Positions 1-10,731 of a stretch of 64,000 bases of DNA are shown here, in pieces. Numbering within the stretch: the first letter of the stretch is position 1; the number at the start of each line of letters is the position of its first letter. Both the position numbers and the translations under genes were made by a program. The notes below the pieces were generated by a model. That model did no database searches. It worked only from the letters and a program-made list of their open reading frames with translations, and was not told the DNA's origin. This DNA is from Beaufortia kweichowensis (lineage: Eukaryota; Chordata; Actinopteri; Cypriniformes; Gastromyzontidae), in contig CM032815.1 in NCBI GenBank assembly GCA_019155185.1, positions 13,690,903-13,754,902 of the forward strand, given 5' to 3'.

Positions 1-921
1 AAGAATTCAGCCGGGTGGTTGGAAAGAACCTTAAGCAGGAGTTCTATGGCTCTCTTGATCGTTACTGTCCACAACTAATTCAGATCTTCAGAACCAAAAG
101 AGGTCTCACGGGGCAGATTTTAAGTGATCTTCTTCAACAAACCAAGGTTTGTGCGCCTGTTAAGATAACTTCAGGACTGTTAAGCAAAATAGAGAACAAT
201 GACTGATAGAATTTTTCTTTTATTAACAACGGAAACAATTTTGTATTGTAATTTTTCCAGTTGTACTTGGTGATGACCCAACTGAGTTCTTCAAAGCATG
301 CTTTGTAAGTATTGGTACTTTTTGTCATGGCTCCTGGAATGACCTCATTGAATTATTGCACAACTGTCCATATCATTTTGAATTAATTACATTAGGATAT
401 TAAAACTAATACATTAAAAAGCAGACAAACATTTTGCAGTAAATTAAACAATATTTAATTTACTGCACAATTTTAATGCACATAGTTGGCAAAATAATCA
501 CAAATCATACAGTACATGTAAATTATAAATATAATGTTTGATTATCATGTTTGATTCTTGTAAGTTCTTGAAGTTTATTGATATCTTAAAGAATTTTAGC
601 TAAAATTTGTTTTCGTTATCTTCTTTTTTATGTCCAGGCTTCTGCTGACGAGAACTCATATCAGCATGTGGCAGTTGGAATCCTAAGCAAAGTAAATGAA
701 GATGTGGCACAGTCATCTTGGAAGGGAATGTTGTCATAGACAATTTGGAGAACCTACCTCAGGCCATGTGTCTTGTTTTTGGACTAACCTATGCTCTTCA
801 TCTTGACTATCCCAAATGCATGACCAAGACATTCCATTTTATTCAGCAGGTGATGCTAGGTTTGGGAAAGAAAGAGCTAAGAGGCAAAGTTTTAGCACTG
901 TCAAATCAACTTGCCATATAA
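1..921 (+). pseudogene. SAMD3-like gene, C-terminal exons, probably decayed
   Basis: Three exon-like blocks on the plus strand. Block 1 (about 1-146) encodes a charged stretch with DRYCPQLIQIFRTKRG. Block 2 (261-303) lies between a polypyrimidine-CAG acceptor and a GTAAGT donor and encodes LGDDPTEFFKACF. Block 3 begins after CCAG at 637 and ends at the TAA at 919-921, encoding LPQAMCLVFGLTYALHLDYP. From memory this order matches the C-terminal half of the multicopy teleost proteins annotated as SAM-domain-containing protein 3-like, whose function is unknown. The SAM domain itself would lie upstream of the window. In block 3 the reading frame changes near 712, between VNEDVAQSS and EGNVVIDNL, and the phase from block 1 to block 2 does not close. 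I therefore call it a pseudogene or diverged copy. The family assignment is from recollection only. Confidence 0.5.
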
Positions 922-2606
922 GACAAGAAGCACATTTGTGTGTTTTTTTTTCCCAGACAGAAAGTTCACTTTAATTATTTTGTAAACTAAGCCTGTTCAG
1001 AGTTTGACAAATGTTTGTGCGGCATAGTAACATGACATACTGTACTGTACTGTACATATACAGTTTTGTGCATCTACTAAAAAGAATTTACTTCATCATT
1101 TTCCTCTGGTTCACAGATCACCTGGTGCCCATGGTGTGACTGTTCAGAGGTTGTAGACTCTGACAACCTGAAGACAGGCTCAAGGGTTAATAGATTATTT
1201 ATATAACATCTCTCTGTCTTTCAAACTACTCAACACATTCAACATTCTGTGTTCTCTCTGAAGACAGTACAGATTAACATTCTAGAAAGAAACATTTAAA
1301 GTTTTCAGTTTAAAATATTTAACAATCAATTTTATTTCAGTAACCAGTTCCTTGCAGGTGACATACTTTCCAGCAGCAAAAGATGATCCCACCACCTTCG
1401 CAGCTGAGGGATGTCCTCCTAAGAGATATAACACAAAGCTGATAAATGCAGTAAATAAAAAGACTTAAAAAGAAACTGAGAATGTAAGGTTGTCACCTGA
1501 AGTCAAAGGTCCAGCCCAGAGCCATATACAGTGCATACCAAAATAGACAAGAAATACCATTGAGAAAATTAACACACTCAAATTTACAGTCCTTGAAACA
1601 CAAATCTTGCCATAACCATAACTGCCCATGGTCTGTAAATTCACAACTTGCCATCAGCATGAACAAGCCACAATCTGTTCCCTCTGCCTGGATTGGAATA
1701 TTCTGTCAAATAAGCAAATGTAATTGAACTTAGATAAAGCTAAGAACCAGGATTAAAAAAGACTGCAGAATGCATTCCTGTACCTTGGTTTTGATAAGCT
1801 TCCATGACACAGGAGCAGCCAGTTGGGCAAGCAGCTACAGAAGGGCCTGGAGATTCATGGAGATGCCGATTCTTTCTTGGAGCATTTGGAAACATGGTGT
1901 ATGTACTTGATCCTGCGTATTACAGTCTGGCTGCAATACAGACAGTGAAAATGGGCTGTGGTCCTGCACAGTTTACTGCATTTTAAGATAAAGAAACCTG
2001 TAAAAGTGTAGCAACAAAGTTAACAACAATACACATTTTACAATACACACAAAAACATAACTAAATGAAACAACAACATTATCATCACTGCATTAGCATC
2101 ACTTTAGATACAAGGACATTTTTTCAATGCTACATTTAAACATATTTATGACATCTCTGCAAAACCATTCTGCACATGGCTTGGACCCTAAATGCGTAGG
2201 ATGCTGAAAAACATTGGCATGACATATGTTAAAAAGAAGTATTCAAAAATATTGAAATAATGTTATTTCCTGTGCATGGGTAGAAAGTAATTTCACATTC
2301 TTTCAAACTTCAAAAAAATCCTGAATGTACTTATTTTTAATGGTTATAATGTCGTATGGCTAACATTATTAAAGGGAACACAGCAGTGTAGCTAGCTACT
2401 TATTAACGAGTCTGTGTGAAGTTAGAAAATCCATACTAGCCATAAAGACGCACACGTTTTGTAAGGTGTCAACTGAGTCTTATTAACTTTACGATGACAC
2501 AAAACAAGCTATCATTAAGTTGTTGAGTGCATTTCAGATGAAACATTGGCTTGACAGTCAACGGTATGCCAAGTTAACGTGATCATCATAAACTTTAACT
2601 AATAAC
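922..2606. other. Non-coding stretch, no confident gene
   Basis: AT-rich DNA with no long ORF. The 60-codon plus-strand ORF at 1804-1986 has no recognisable domain and is not called. A short minus-strand signal at 1560-1700 is listed separately. No LTR ends, paired TIRs or tandem arrays were found by eye. Confidence 0.5.
1560..1702 (-). pseudogene. Possible Ulp1/SENP-like cysteine protease exon remnant
   Basis: On the minus strand a TTTGACAG acceptor is followed by codons for IPIQAEGTDCGLFMLM. This resembles the catalytic-cysteine block of C48 (Ulp1/SENP) peptidases, where a conserved Gln lies a few residues before a D-C-G motif. The upstream catalytic His and Asp were not found, and the following residues do not look like the usual helix of the family. 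It may be a transposon-borne or host-derived fragment, or chance. Confidence 0.22.
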
Positions 2607-2611
2607 GTAAC

Positions 2612-3404
2612 TGTTATGGGTTATACAAGAGTCAGAGTCAGATAGTTGAATTCAAACAGGTAGGTTTACTGAACAAATACTATGCTCTGTCAAATGGACA
2701 GCGCATGCAAACGGAGCAAAACAGAACGAATCCCAGCATCAAGGTACAAACAAATCCAACAGGTAAACTCAGGTACAAACACAGAGATCATACGAATCCA
2801 ACAGTTTCAGGCAGCTGACCATCAGCGATGCAGGCAATAAATCCAAACAGGTAACTCACTGAGCGAAGACAAACATCAAAGATATTCCAACAGGTAAACT
2901 TTCCAGGTACAGGCAAATATAATCCAACAGGCGAAGGTTCCGGTTCAAAGATACAGAGAATACAAGCACAAAGACATTCGTTAAACGTGCACACAACATT
3001 AATCCCAGACAAGTAACTGAAGAAAAAGCATGGTTTAAATCAGGGATGGGCAAACTTGGTCCTGGAGGGCCGCTGTCCTGCAAAGTTTAGCTGCAGCTTG
3101 CCTCAACACACCTGCTTCAAAGTTTCTTGTATGCCTAATTAGACCTTGATTAGCTGGTTCAGGTGTGTTTAATTGGGGTTTGGAACTAAACTCTGCAGGA
3201 CAGCGGCCCTCCAGGACCGAGTTTGCCCATCCCTGGTTTAAATAATAGTCCAAATTAACAGGTGCAGGTGAAGACAATTACAAAATGGCGGCGGGTGCGG
3301 TGCAATGGATAATGGGAAATTGAGTTTAGAAGTCCGGTGACAGTGAACGGGTGACAGGAACAGAAGAACCTAATGCTGAAGGCGGTGTACTGACATCCGT
3401 GACT
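2612..3404 (-). repeat. Solo LTR (Gypsy-like), minus strand
   Basis: Read on plus, it starts TGTTATGG and ends CCGTGACT. Other Gypsy LTRs here start TGTTACGG and end CCGTGACA, so I infer the same LTR type with one terminal base mutated. It is flanked by a 5-bp target-site duplication GTAAC (2607-2611 and 3405-3409). The interior holds several degenerate AATCCAACAGGTAA-type repeats and a nested hAT MITE (3041-3235). Without the MITE and its duplicated target, the LTR is about 590 bp. No internal region is present, so it is a solo LTR left by recombination. Confidence 0.72.
3041..3235. mobile_element. hAT-type MITE, 195 bp
   Basis: It starts CAGGGATGGGCAAACT and ends with the near-complementary AGTTTGCCCATCCCTG. 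The inverted repeats extend about 40 bp inward through the CTGGAGGGCCGCTGTCCTGC region. A perfect 8-bp duplication GTTTAAAT flanks it (3033-3040 and 3236-3243), which is diagnostic of hAT transposition. It has no coding capacity. It sits inside the solo LTR at 2612-3404 and is therefore younger than that LTR. Confidence 0.9.
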
Positions 3405-3914
3405 GTAACAACATTAACAGCAAAAGATTACGTGTGCCATGGTACACGATTCAAAATCCTTATTAATTTAATGATGCCATTTCTATCAAACATAAAATAT
3501 ATTTAAAAAAAACATTTTGAAATTACACAAACCAAATATTTTTTTGCTTAACTTACCGACATGGCAAAAAAATCCTTCACTTCTCTTCAACTTTCTTCTT
3601 CAACTGTTCGTTTTCTTTATTTTGGTTTTATGACAGGGTAACAAGAACAATAAGGTGAATTATCGCCACATACTTTTTATTTTTTATTTTTTTTATTAAA
3701 CAATTATTTAGAAATACAAGAGTAATAGAACATATGCCAATGAAGAGAGCCAGGGGTTCCATGATGGCCAAAAATACATAGCAATTACAAATCAAAAAAG
3801 AAAGAGTAAAAGAAAAATTAAATGAGAAAAAAATAAAAATAAAATAAATAAATAAACAGATCATATAACAAAAAACATACTTTTCCCTCAAAATAAAATA
3901 AAACAAAATAAAAA

Positions 3915-5604
3915 TTAAACAAAAACACCAAAAAGTGAGCATACATTCAAAGTTTTAGTTGCCTTTTTGTTACATGAGGTAGATAAAGATTTAATATACA
4001 TTTTAATATCTTCTTGAAAGTAAGAAAAGTGGGGGGTAACTTTCATAACCTTGCATTTGTGGATAAAATATTTTGCAAGCAAAATAATTAAGTTACAGAT
4101 AAAGTAAACATTTTCATATTGCTTCTCAAAAGTGAAAATTCCAAACAAAACATCCTTAAATAAAAGCTCAAACTCATTGTGTATGAAGTTTACAATGAAC
4201 TGGCAAATGTCTTGCCAAAGGTTTCTTGTATGAACACAATGCCAAAAGAGATGCAGGACAGTCTCTGGTTGCGAGTTACAAAAAGTACAGTTTACTATGC
4301 TTAATTTGCATTTAGACACAATAAAGGTTTTAACAGGATAGTACTGATGAATAAGAAATCTCTTTAACTTTATTGACCAATAAATGCTTGTTAGGTAGCG
4401 TCCAAACCTTTTTCCACAATATATTTTCCACTGATCTATTACATTTTGAAACAGCATGAGGAGTGGAAACACAATCATTAAGAAAAAGAAAGCGAATGTT
4501 TCTGTTATTTTTCATTGTAGGTTTAAAACATATCCCACCTATATACGTGTCAACTGGGTCTAAGGGAGGCGTTTCAGAACTTGTCAAAGCACTGTTATAG
4601 CTCTTAAACAACATAATTACACCATTCGGAATAGCACCAAATACAGTGGCAAACTGTTTTGGAGTAACAGGAAAATTATAGTGAGAAAGAAATTCTTGAT
4701 AAGTAAACAAGTAACCATTCTGATGAAACAATTGACTAACCCGATTGAAACCATTCTTAAACCAGTTTTTTTTTAAAATAGGGACTTATGTTTATAGCAG
4801 ATATCCTTATTATTCCAAATAAAGTAACTAGTTGGAGAAAAATTGTGTTTGAAAATCATAGACCATGCTAAAAGTGCTTGTTTGTGGAAATTAGAGAGAG
4901 CAACAGGGATCAACTCAATATTGTATTGTTACATAACAATAGAAATTTCAAACCTCCCAACTGTGAAAAAACATATTCTGGTATAATATTTTATATACCA
5001 GCCAATTGGCTGATGATGATCTCTCTTCCTATGATACTAACCCCTTGCAAGGTATTATTCTTAATGTGATTGGCTAATAATTGAGTAGTCAGTATAAACA
5101 AATATGGTGAAATGAGGCACCCCTGACGTATTCCCCGTTGCAGATCAAATCTTGGAGAGGTACCATACTTAAGCTTAATTGAAGAGTTACCATGAGCATA
5201 TAGAGTCTTAACAGTTTTAATGAACAGGTCCCCGAAACCAAATTTTTCTAAAGTTTTAAATATAAAACCATGTTCTACAGAATCGAAGGCTTTGTAAAAG
5301 TCCAGAAAAAGTATATAACTATCATCTCTCACTAACTCTGAATAGTCTAGCAGATCAAGAACCAACCGAATATTGTTTGAAATGTGTCTATTTTTTAGAA
5401 AGCCTGATTGTGTTTCATCTATTATGTCCTGTAAAATAATTTTTAAACGTTTTGCAAAGATTGTAGCAATTATTTTATAATCACAATTTAAGAGACTGAT
5501 TGGACGCCAATTGTCTATTAGTAATAAGTCTTTTTTAGGCTTGGGGATAAGAGTTATTAAACTCTGAGTTAGGGTAGGTGGGAGAGATTCCACCCTAATG
5601 CTTT
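3915..5604 (-). pseudogene. L1-Tx1 ORF2 remnant (reverse transcriptase and C-terminus)
   Basis: The reverse-transcriptase fingers and palm are visible from about 5600 to 4995 in the minus frame: ITLIPKPKKD, NWRPISLLNCDYKI, LDFYKAFDSVEH and GIRQGCLISPYLF. The coding then breaks at the point where the catalytic A/YADD motif should follow (SQLA at about 4991). Roughly 4990-4740 already reads as the connecting region after RT, so the catalytic aspartates and the thumb are deleted. The C-terminal part (4731-3915, two frames) ends with a Cys/His motif CTFCNSQPETVLHLFWHC, typical of L1/Tx1 C-termini. A further upstream piece (MFAKDLAPFLLEVIYES) lies at 7107-7058, beyond the A1 insertion. The copy is dead. 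Confidence 0.8.
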
Positions 5605-7057
5605 TGTAAGACTGGTGCCGAAATGACTGAGCCCAAAGAGGACCACATGCAGAGAACACTAAATTCTTACGTGAACCAACACCTGAAAACTTTCTCAAAG
5701 ACTTTACATCCACTTCCAAAACAGTCACCCCGCTGTGTGGAGATAGATGAATCACACCACACCAGCGGTTACTCACATCTGTCTTTTTACTCCTTGTCCC
5801 TCTCTCTCCCCCCTCATTACAGGTTGTCCTAAAGACACTCAGAAACACACCTAACATCATCTCTTTTAAATAAGATAAACAGGAGCATAACCATTCATAT
5901 TTAATATCATTGTAAAGGTCTCAGTGCGATTGGTAAGAAGGTCTCATTCCTTTAAAGCCAGGAAAACCCACAATTAAGATATAGAAAACTGGAGGTAAAC
6001 ACCACACAAGTCTCTCACACAAATTACCTCCTGTATGTAAATAAAATGTATTTTCCCACAGAAATCAAAGAGGAGTTCTCACCACAAACTTACAACCCCC
6101 AGAGTGAGGTGCCCAAATGGTAATAATAAACAAACAGACACCATTTGGTGGATCTTTAGGTATTTAAGGGAAAGTGGCATGAAAATCAGGGAATCTGCAA
6201 ACAGATCTCCCACACAATAGCCGTGTGTAATTCTTCATTATCAGGTAGACAGTTTTCTCATCCTGACATTATTGAATGTTTGTTATTGATATTGTATTGT
6301 ATTGAATTGAATTTAGACAATTACTTGTGTTGACCTGTTTAATAAATTGTTATGTTTATATTAATTCTAAAACTCTGAATTATTGACTTTAGTACATTAT
6401 GATGTATCCGTGTTACCGCAAGTCTACGACCAGGGTTAAGTAATTAAGTTGTCATACAATCGGAGATCCTATATGGGGCTATCTTGAGTGGTAGTCATAA
6501 CCTCTGGTCATTGTTTGTACTTTAATTAAGTTGTTATGTAGTTATTATGTATAGATTAATAACTATATGAGGTCAGATTAAATCCCTTACGGAGCTGGCC
6601 ATAACCTCTGATTAATATTTAAGCTTTGAACTAAGTTGTTATATAGGCGATTGTATGGGGCTACATGGGTACCTTTTAATAATAGTAAGCAGGAGCTACA
6701 TTGTTAAATTGCTTTAGCCATAACCTCTGATTATACGGTCAAGCTTGTGATCGTGGGCCCGCACACTGAAGGGTGCGAGGACTCTGTGTGACAATGAGAA
6801 CCTAATGTACAAGTATAACAATAATAGTGAGTTGAATAGAATGATAAAAACATTACCCAAAGGTTAATAATCACAGGATAACCTTAAGAATCGTTTTATT
6901 AATTGGAGTCAGAAAAAACAAAGAGGTATTAATTATATATATATGTAAAACATTTGATGTAACCCTGTTACTTATGCAAAGGAAAGGCAGTAACGTGCAA
7001 AGACCCTTCTGCCGTGCCATTGGCTGCCGTCGTTGGACCAGTGGGCGGTGCCTTACA
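5605..7057 (+). mobile_element. Family A element, copy A1 (LTR-like, 1453 bp)
   Basis: Starts TGTAAGACTGGTGCC and ends GTGCCTTACA. It is flanked by the 4-bp duplication CTTT (5601-5604 and 7058-7061) inside an L1-Tx1 ORF, so both ends are defined by the interrupted gene. It has a TATTTAA box near 6158 and an AATAAA about 180 bp later (near 6340), the order expected of an LTR promoter and polyadenylation signal. Three copies of CATAACCTCTG(G/A)T(C/T)A lie at 6496, 6600 and 6719. No coding region longer than about 80 codons. The simplest reading is a solo LTR of an uncharacterised element. A non-autonomous DNA transposon is less likely given the 4-bp duplication and polyadenylation signal. Confidence 0.72.
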
Positions 7058-7186
7058 CTTTCATATATAACTTCTAATAAAAAAGGGGCCAAATCTTTTG
7101 CAAACATTTTGTAAAATTCAACGTTTCAACGTTAATGAAAAAATTACGTATTTTGATATAGGTGTGGCTTCTGAAGTCACAGTTGG

Positions 7187-8480
7187 ATGTGGGAGGAGTT
7201 AGATGTCCACCGCAGGCTGCAGCGAGACCCTTCTCGACAGATGACGTACAGCGGATTTTTTTTTATGGACAATCACGTGGAAAAAGGCACCTTTGCGGTT
7301 GGGAGTAACGTTTGCTACAGTCCAACAATGGGACTTTCACGAAAGATTTTATCGCTCTGTGCACACAAGGACATAAAAGGAAACAGAAAGTTAACTAAAT
7401 GGCTTAAAAAAAACAAGCTAATGGTTTCTACAAAGAAATGCAGAATATGTAAAAAAAAATATGAAATTGAGGAAGACACAAAACAAAGATGGATACCAAT
7501 GGTAAATATAGACACCCTTAAGACACTTTTTTAGTTTGGTAGCCTAATTTAAATCTAAATGCTATGTGTACTGTATGTTTTTACTTTAAGGGTATGTAAA
7601 CAAGGAGCACACAATGAAAAAGTGACAAAATCATGCAGATAGGATCAATCTTTGACAAGACCAAGACCAGTTTACAAAATTGGATGACTTTTATATATAA
7701 GTAGGTGTAATGATACGCTAACATATTTTTGTCTTTTAACACTTTAAAGTTAACACTTTACTTGTCTTATTTTTTATTTATTTGTTTTTTTATATGTCAC
7801 TACTGCTGACAGATTCTGTCAAGGATTACGTTTACGGCAGGTCGACATGGTCCAGGATGGCATTGCTGGAAGCTCCGCCACCATTACTAAAATAACCCAT
7901 AAACTGAGATTAGTCTGCAGGAAAGCCTTGAAGATGTACAAAAGGAAGACAGGGCAAGGTATGGGTGGAAGAACGGAATTAATTGTAATAGATGAAAGCA
8001 ACTGTTACGGAACAGAAGGGACGGAGTCAGTGGCTGGCAGGAACGGTAATTTATTAACAACAGAACAAAACAAAAGAGAAAGACGTTAATAAAACTGAAG
8101 GTAAACAATACTGTCCTTGGAACACCACAGGAAGACACCAGAACACAGGAGACGAGGAAACACTGGAGGATGACCACTGGGGAGACAATGGAGGAAGATC
8201 GTGGGAAGACGCTGGAGAGAAGACGCTGGATAGCAACGGTAGTAATAGCAGGTAAGTGAGTCCGTGTAACATCAAATGAGACTGGACAATGACTGGTGGA
8301 AGGTGAGTGTCTTTTATGGCGATGGGGTGATAGGGATCAGGCGACGGTGATTAGAACTCGGGAGAGGGTGAGCACTGTGATTGGGTGCGTTGTGAGCCTG
8401 GCGTGTCCGTGACAGCAACTTCCACCATAAAAGGAAGGTGGGATATCCTTTTAACTATTTTCAAAGTGAAAACAAACAAG
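7187..8480 (+). pseudogene. IS1595/Merlin-like DDE transposase-derived split ORF
   Basis: Exon-like block 1 (about 7187-7502) encodes a basic region with a two-cysteine motif CRICKKKYE and ends at a possible donor. Block 2 starts after TTGACAG near 7811 and encodes ITHKLRLVCRKAL followed by GGRTELIVIDESN. Removing the solo LTR at 8003-8414 and one copy of its GCAAC target joins this to FHHKRKVG. The IDES(x)F...KRK pattern resembles the second catalytic aspartate of IS1595/ISXO2-type (Merlin) transposases. The ORF stops about 60 bases further on. It may be a Merlin remnant or a host gene derived from one. Confidence 0.4.
8003..8414 (-). repeat. Solo LTR of the Gypsy D family, minus strand
   Basis: On plus it reads TGTTACGGAACAG... 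to ...GTCCGTGACA, the reverse complement of the LTR type at 46972-47371. It is flanked by the perfect 5-bp duplication GCAAC (7998-8002 and 8415-8419). On the minus strand it keeps the TATA-like CATAAAAGACAC and, about 30 bp on, GTCCAGTCTCA, the inferred transcript start of this family. It splits the transposase-like ORF above. Confidence 0.85.
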
Positions 8481-8762
8481 TTGGGACTCAAAATAAACTC
8501 TTGCCGTTTCCCAAATCCACCGTAACCTAAATAGCATGTAGTGTAGTTTGTTTTGTGAATGAATAATTCCTTTGAATTGGTTATTTTTATTGAACAGGAT
8601 GAACCAGTTCTGACCCAATATTAAACTTAATCGTCTGAAACAGTTCGCAGCTCGTGTCAGCACCAATGTTCCATAGTTCGTTTTTTTTATGTTTTTTTTT
8701 TTCTATTATCTCTTCTAGCAGTGGTCGAGTTACTCCAACAATTTACACCAACAACAATTTTG

Positions 8763-9100
8763 GATAGTTCACCCAAAAATGAAAATACTGTCATCATTTA
8801 CTCACACTCGGGTTGTTCCAAACCTGTATGAATTTATTTGTTCTGTTAAACACAAAGGAAGAATTTTTGGAATTTTGAAGAATGTGGGAACTTCTGGAAA
8901 GCTGAACAGTACCATTGACTTCCATGGTATTTACTTTTTTCCTACTATAGAAGTCAATGGTGTCCCGAAGTGGCATAGTTGCAAACTTTCTTCAAAATAT
9001 CTTTCTTTGTGTTTGGAATAACAAAGACATTTATACAGGTTTGGAACAACTTAAGGGTGAGTAAATGATGACAGAATGATAACATTTTTGGGTGATCTAT
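8763..9100. mobile_element. Foldback MITE, Angel-like
   Basis: Starts GATAGTTCACCCAAAAATG and ends with a near-complement ATTTTTGGGTGATCTAT. The inverted repeats continue inward (CATCATTTACTCACA against GAGTAAATGATGACAG; ACAAAGGAAGAA against TTCTTTGTG; TTGACTTCCATGG against AGAAGTCAATGG), so the whole 338 bp could fold. From memory this is the Angel-type MITE common in zebrafish. No coding content. Confidence 0.75.
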
Positions 9101-9886
9101 TTAATATCAAAATACTTTTAGGCAACGTTTTTATTTTAATCAACATTTAAAAGTGATGCAAAATCCATTAAATAGACAGATTAGTGAATTGATTAATTCA
9201 TTTGTAAATAATTAACGCAGCCCACAGTAAATTGACTATGGCATGATTGTTGTAGACGACATATGCATTGGTCCTACAATTGTCCAGCTGATAAAAACAA
9301 GATTTGTTTTACCCTATTGGCATAAAAACACACTCATATATTATATAATAAATAATCTGTATTGTAAAGTTAAGCATACAGTAAGTGCACTAAAGTTACA
9401 ATAATGCAATAGTACACAATTACATTTTAGCACTTAACAGAGATTTCTTTAAGTAGGGGAGAGCGATTGCCCAACCTAACACTTTTGACTTTTTTAGTTT
9501 GTCTAAATGTACTTGGGGTTTAGAGTATTTACTTTTTTCCAACATTATTTCACACATCTAAGACAATTATGTTTTATTTCATTAATACAGTGTATACTTT
9601 TTCTTTGATTTTACCTTGAACAGATGGAAGTGAAATGACAATAGGTGGGGCACGCTATAACATGTGAGTGGCACAATTTAAGATGACCATATGACAGCTC
9701 AAAACATTTTTACAAGACAAGGTAACACTTTAGTATAGGGAACATGTATTCACTATTAACTACAACTTTTCCCTCAATCTCCTAATTTAGTGCTTTTTAA
9801 TAGTTTAATAGAAAACTCTGATGCGATTAGGGTTAAAAAAGAAAGAGAAACTCATGATGACGGCGAGCTAATCCTCTGGGCGGATC
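9101..9886. other. Non-coding; possible start of BEL LTR at its right end
   Basis: AT-rich with no long ORF and no terminal repeats identified. The right-hand part, once joined across the MITE at 9887-10469, runs straight into the BEL leader, so some of 9700-9878 may be BEL 5' LTR. I could not define that LTR start because no second copy is present. Confidence 0.4.
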
Positions 9887-10469
9887 CAGTGTTGCCAACT
9901 ATTTTCAATGGAAAGTAGCTAGTCTGCCCGAAAAGTCGCTAAATGTCGCTAAGTGACGTCATGTGTAAATTTGCATATTAATGACGTAATGACGTCGTGT
10001 TTGCATTCTGCCTAATGGTTGTACTTTATAACTGTTTCCCCTAATCCGTGCGCACATAATGTCCAGTATAAAACTGTTATCAATTAACGAAGAAGAAACG
10101 GTAAAATTAAATAGTTTTATTTCAAACAAAGGAGAAGCAGGTAAGTGATTGGTCCGTAGCAACACCGTTTGCACATGCGCAGCTCATTCACATCTATGTC
10201 AGATGCCGTGCGGTCGCTGGAATGTGCTGCTCCTCTCAGCCGGAGCCAGCCCTCACTGATCAGAGCAGACACAGGGAGAGGTGTAACTGCTGTACCGGGA
10301 AAGCAAGACCCGCCAGCCAAGAGGACAGTACTGGCGGCATTTGGAAAGTTGCTAAGGTTTGTTCAAAAGTCGCTAGATTTGTCGCTAGGCACTTTTAAAA
10401 AAAAAAGTCGCTAAAGGGGTCTGAAAAGTCGCTAAATCTAGCGACAAAGTCGCTAAGTTGGCAACACTG
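9887..10469. mobile_element. hAT MITE with GTCGCTA subterminal repeats, 583 bp
   Basis: Starts CAGTGTTGCCAACT and ends AGTTGGCAACACTG, 14-bp perfect inverted termini. An 8-bp duplication GGCGGATC flanks it (9879-9886 and 10470-10477), which places it with hAT transposons. Both subterminal regions carry multiple copies of GTCGCTA (about two at the left, six at the right, one of them inverted), the kind of clustered motif hAT transposases bind. The 81-codon ORF at 10169-10414 overlaps this right arm and is not a recognised transposase. Confidence 0.88.
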
Positions 10470-10477
10470 GGCGGATC

Positions 10478-10731
10478 TAAGGGAAACCTGCTAGCGGCTG
10501 CTAACAAAGACAATAGACCAATACGGACGAAAACTACGTTGCAGCAAAAGAATATAGAAAGAAAGCCAGAGGTAGCCTACCGATATTTCATCCTGAAAAT
10601 CATAGAGCTTGACATAAATAAATCCTGCACATCAGTGACTCTTTTAAACGAGTGTTTATAAGAAGATTAGAAGCTGTGGACAATATTAAGATTTGTGACA
10701 GTTTTGTGTTAAGATTTTAAAGTGACATGAC
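10478..10731 (+). other. Probable BEL/Pao 5' LTR end and leader
   Basis: This lies directly upstream of the BEL gag start. It contains ATAAATAAATCCTGCA near 10614, a candidate polyadenylation signal of an LTR. No unambiguous LTR end or primer-binding site was found. The matching 3' LTR is missing because the element is cut at 14896. Confidence 0.4.

Larger units (their letters stand above)
3672..7125 (-). mobile_element. L1-Tx1-like LINE, 5'-truncated, internally deleted
   Basis: A minus-strand non-LTR retrotransposon. The 3' end is an A-rich tail with AATAAA-like repeats near 3672-3700. The 5' end is truncated near 7125, where the coding match stops. Element A1 (5605-7057) is inserted in it with a clean 4-bp duplication, and the LINE coding sequence resumes on the far side at 7058. 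Coding detail is given under the ORF2 entry. Confidence 0.78.

Noticed and set aside
1804..1986. 60-codon ORF
   Set aside because: No domain, splice signals or conservation visible.
3628..3942. 104-codon hydrophobic minus-strand ORF, apparently membrane protein
   Set aside because: It is the T-rich 3' UTR and tail of the L1-Tx1 LINE.
8794..9021. ORFs on both strands around 8.8-9.0 kb
   Set aside because: They fall entirely within the foldback MITE.
10169..10414. 81-codon ORF in the hAT MITE
   Set aside because: It lies in the MITE and reads through its subterminal motifs. No transposase motif.
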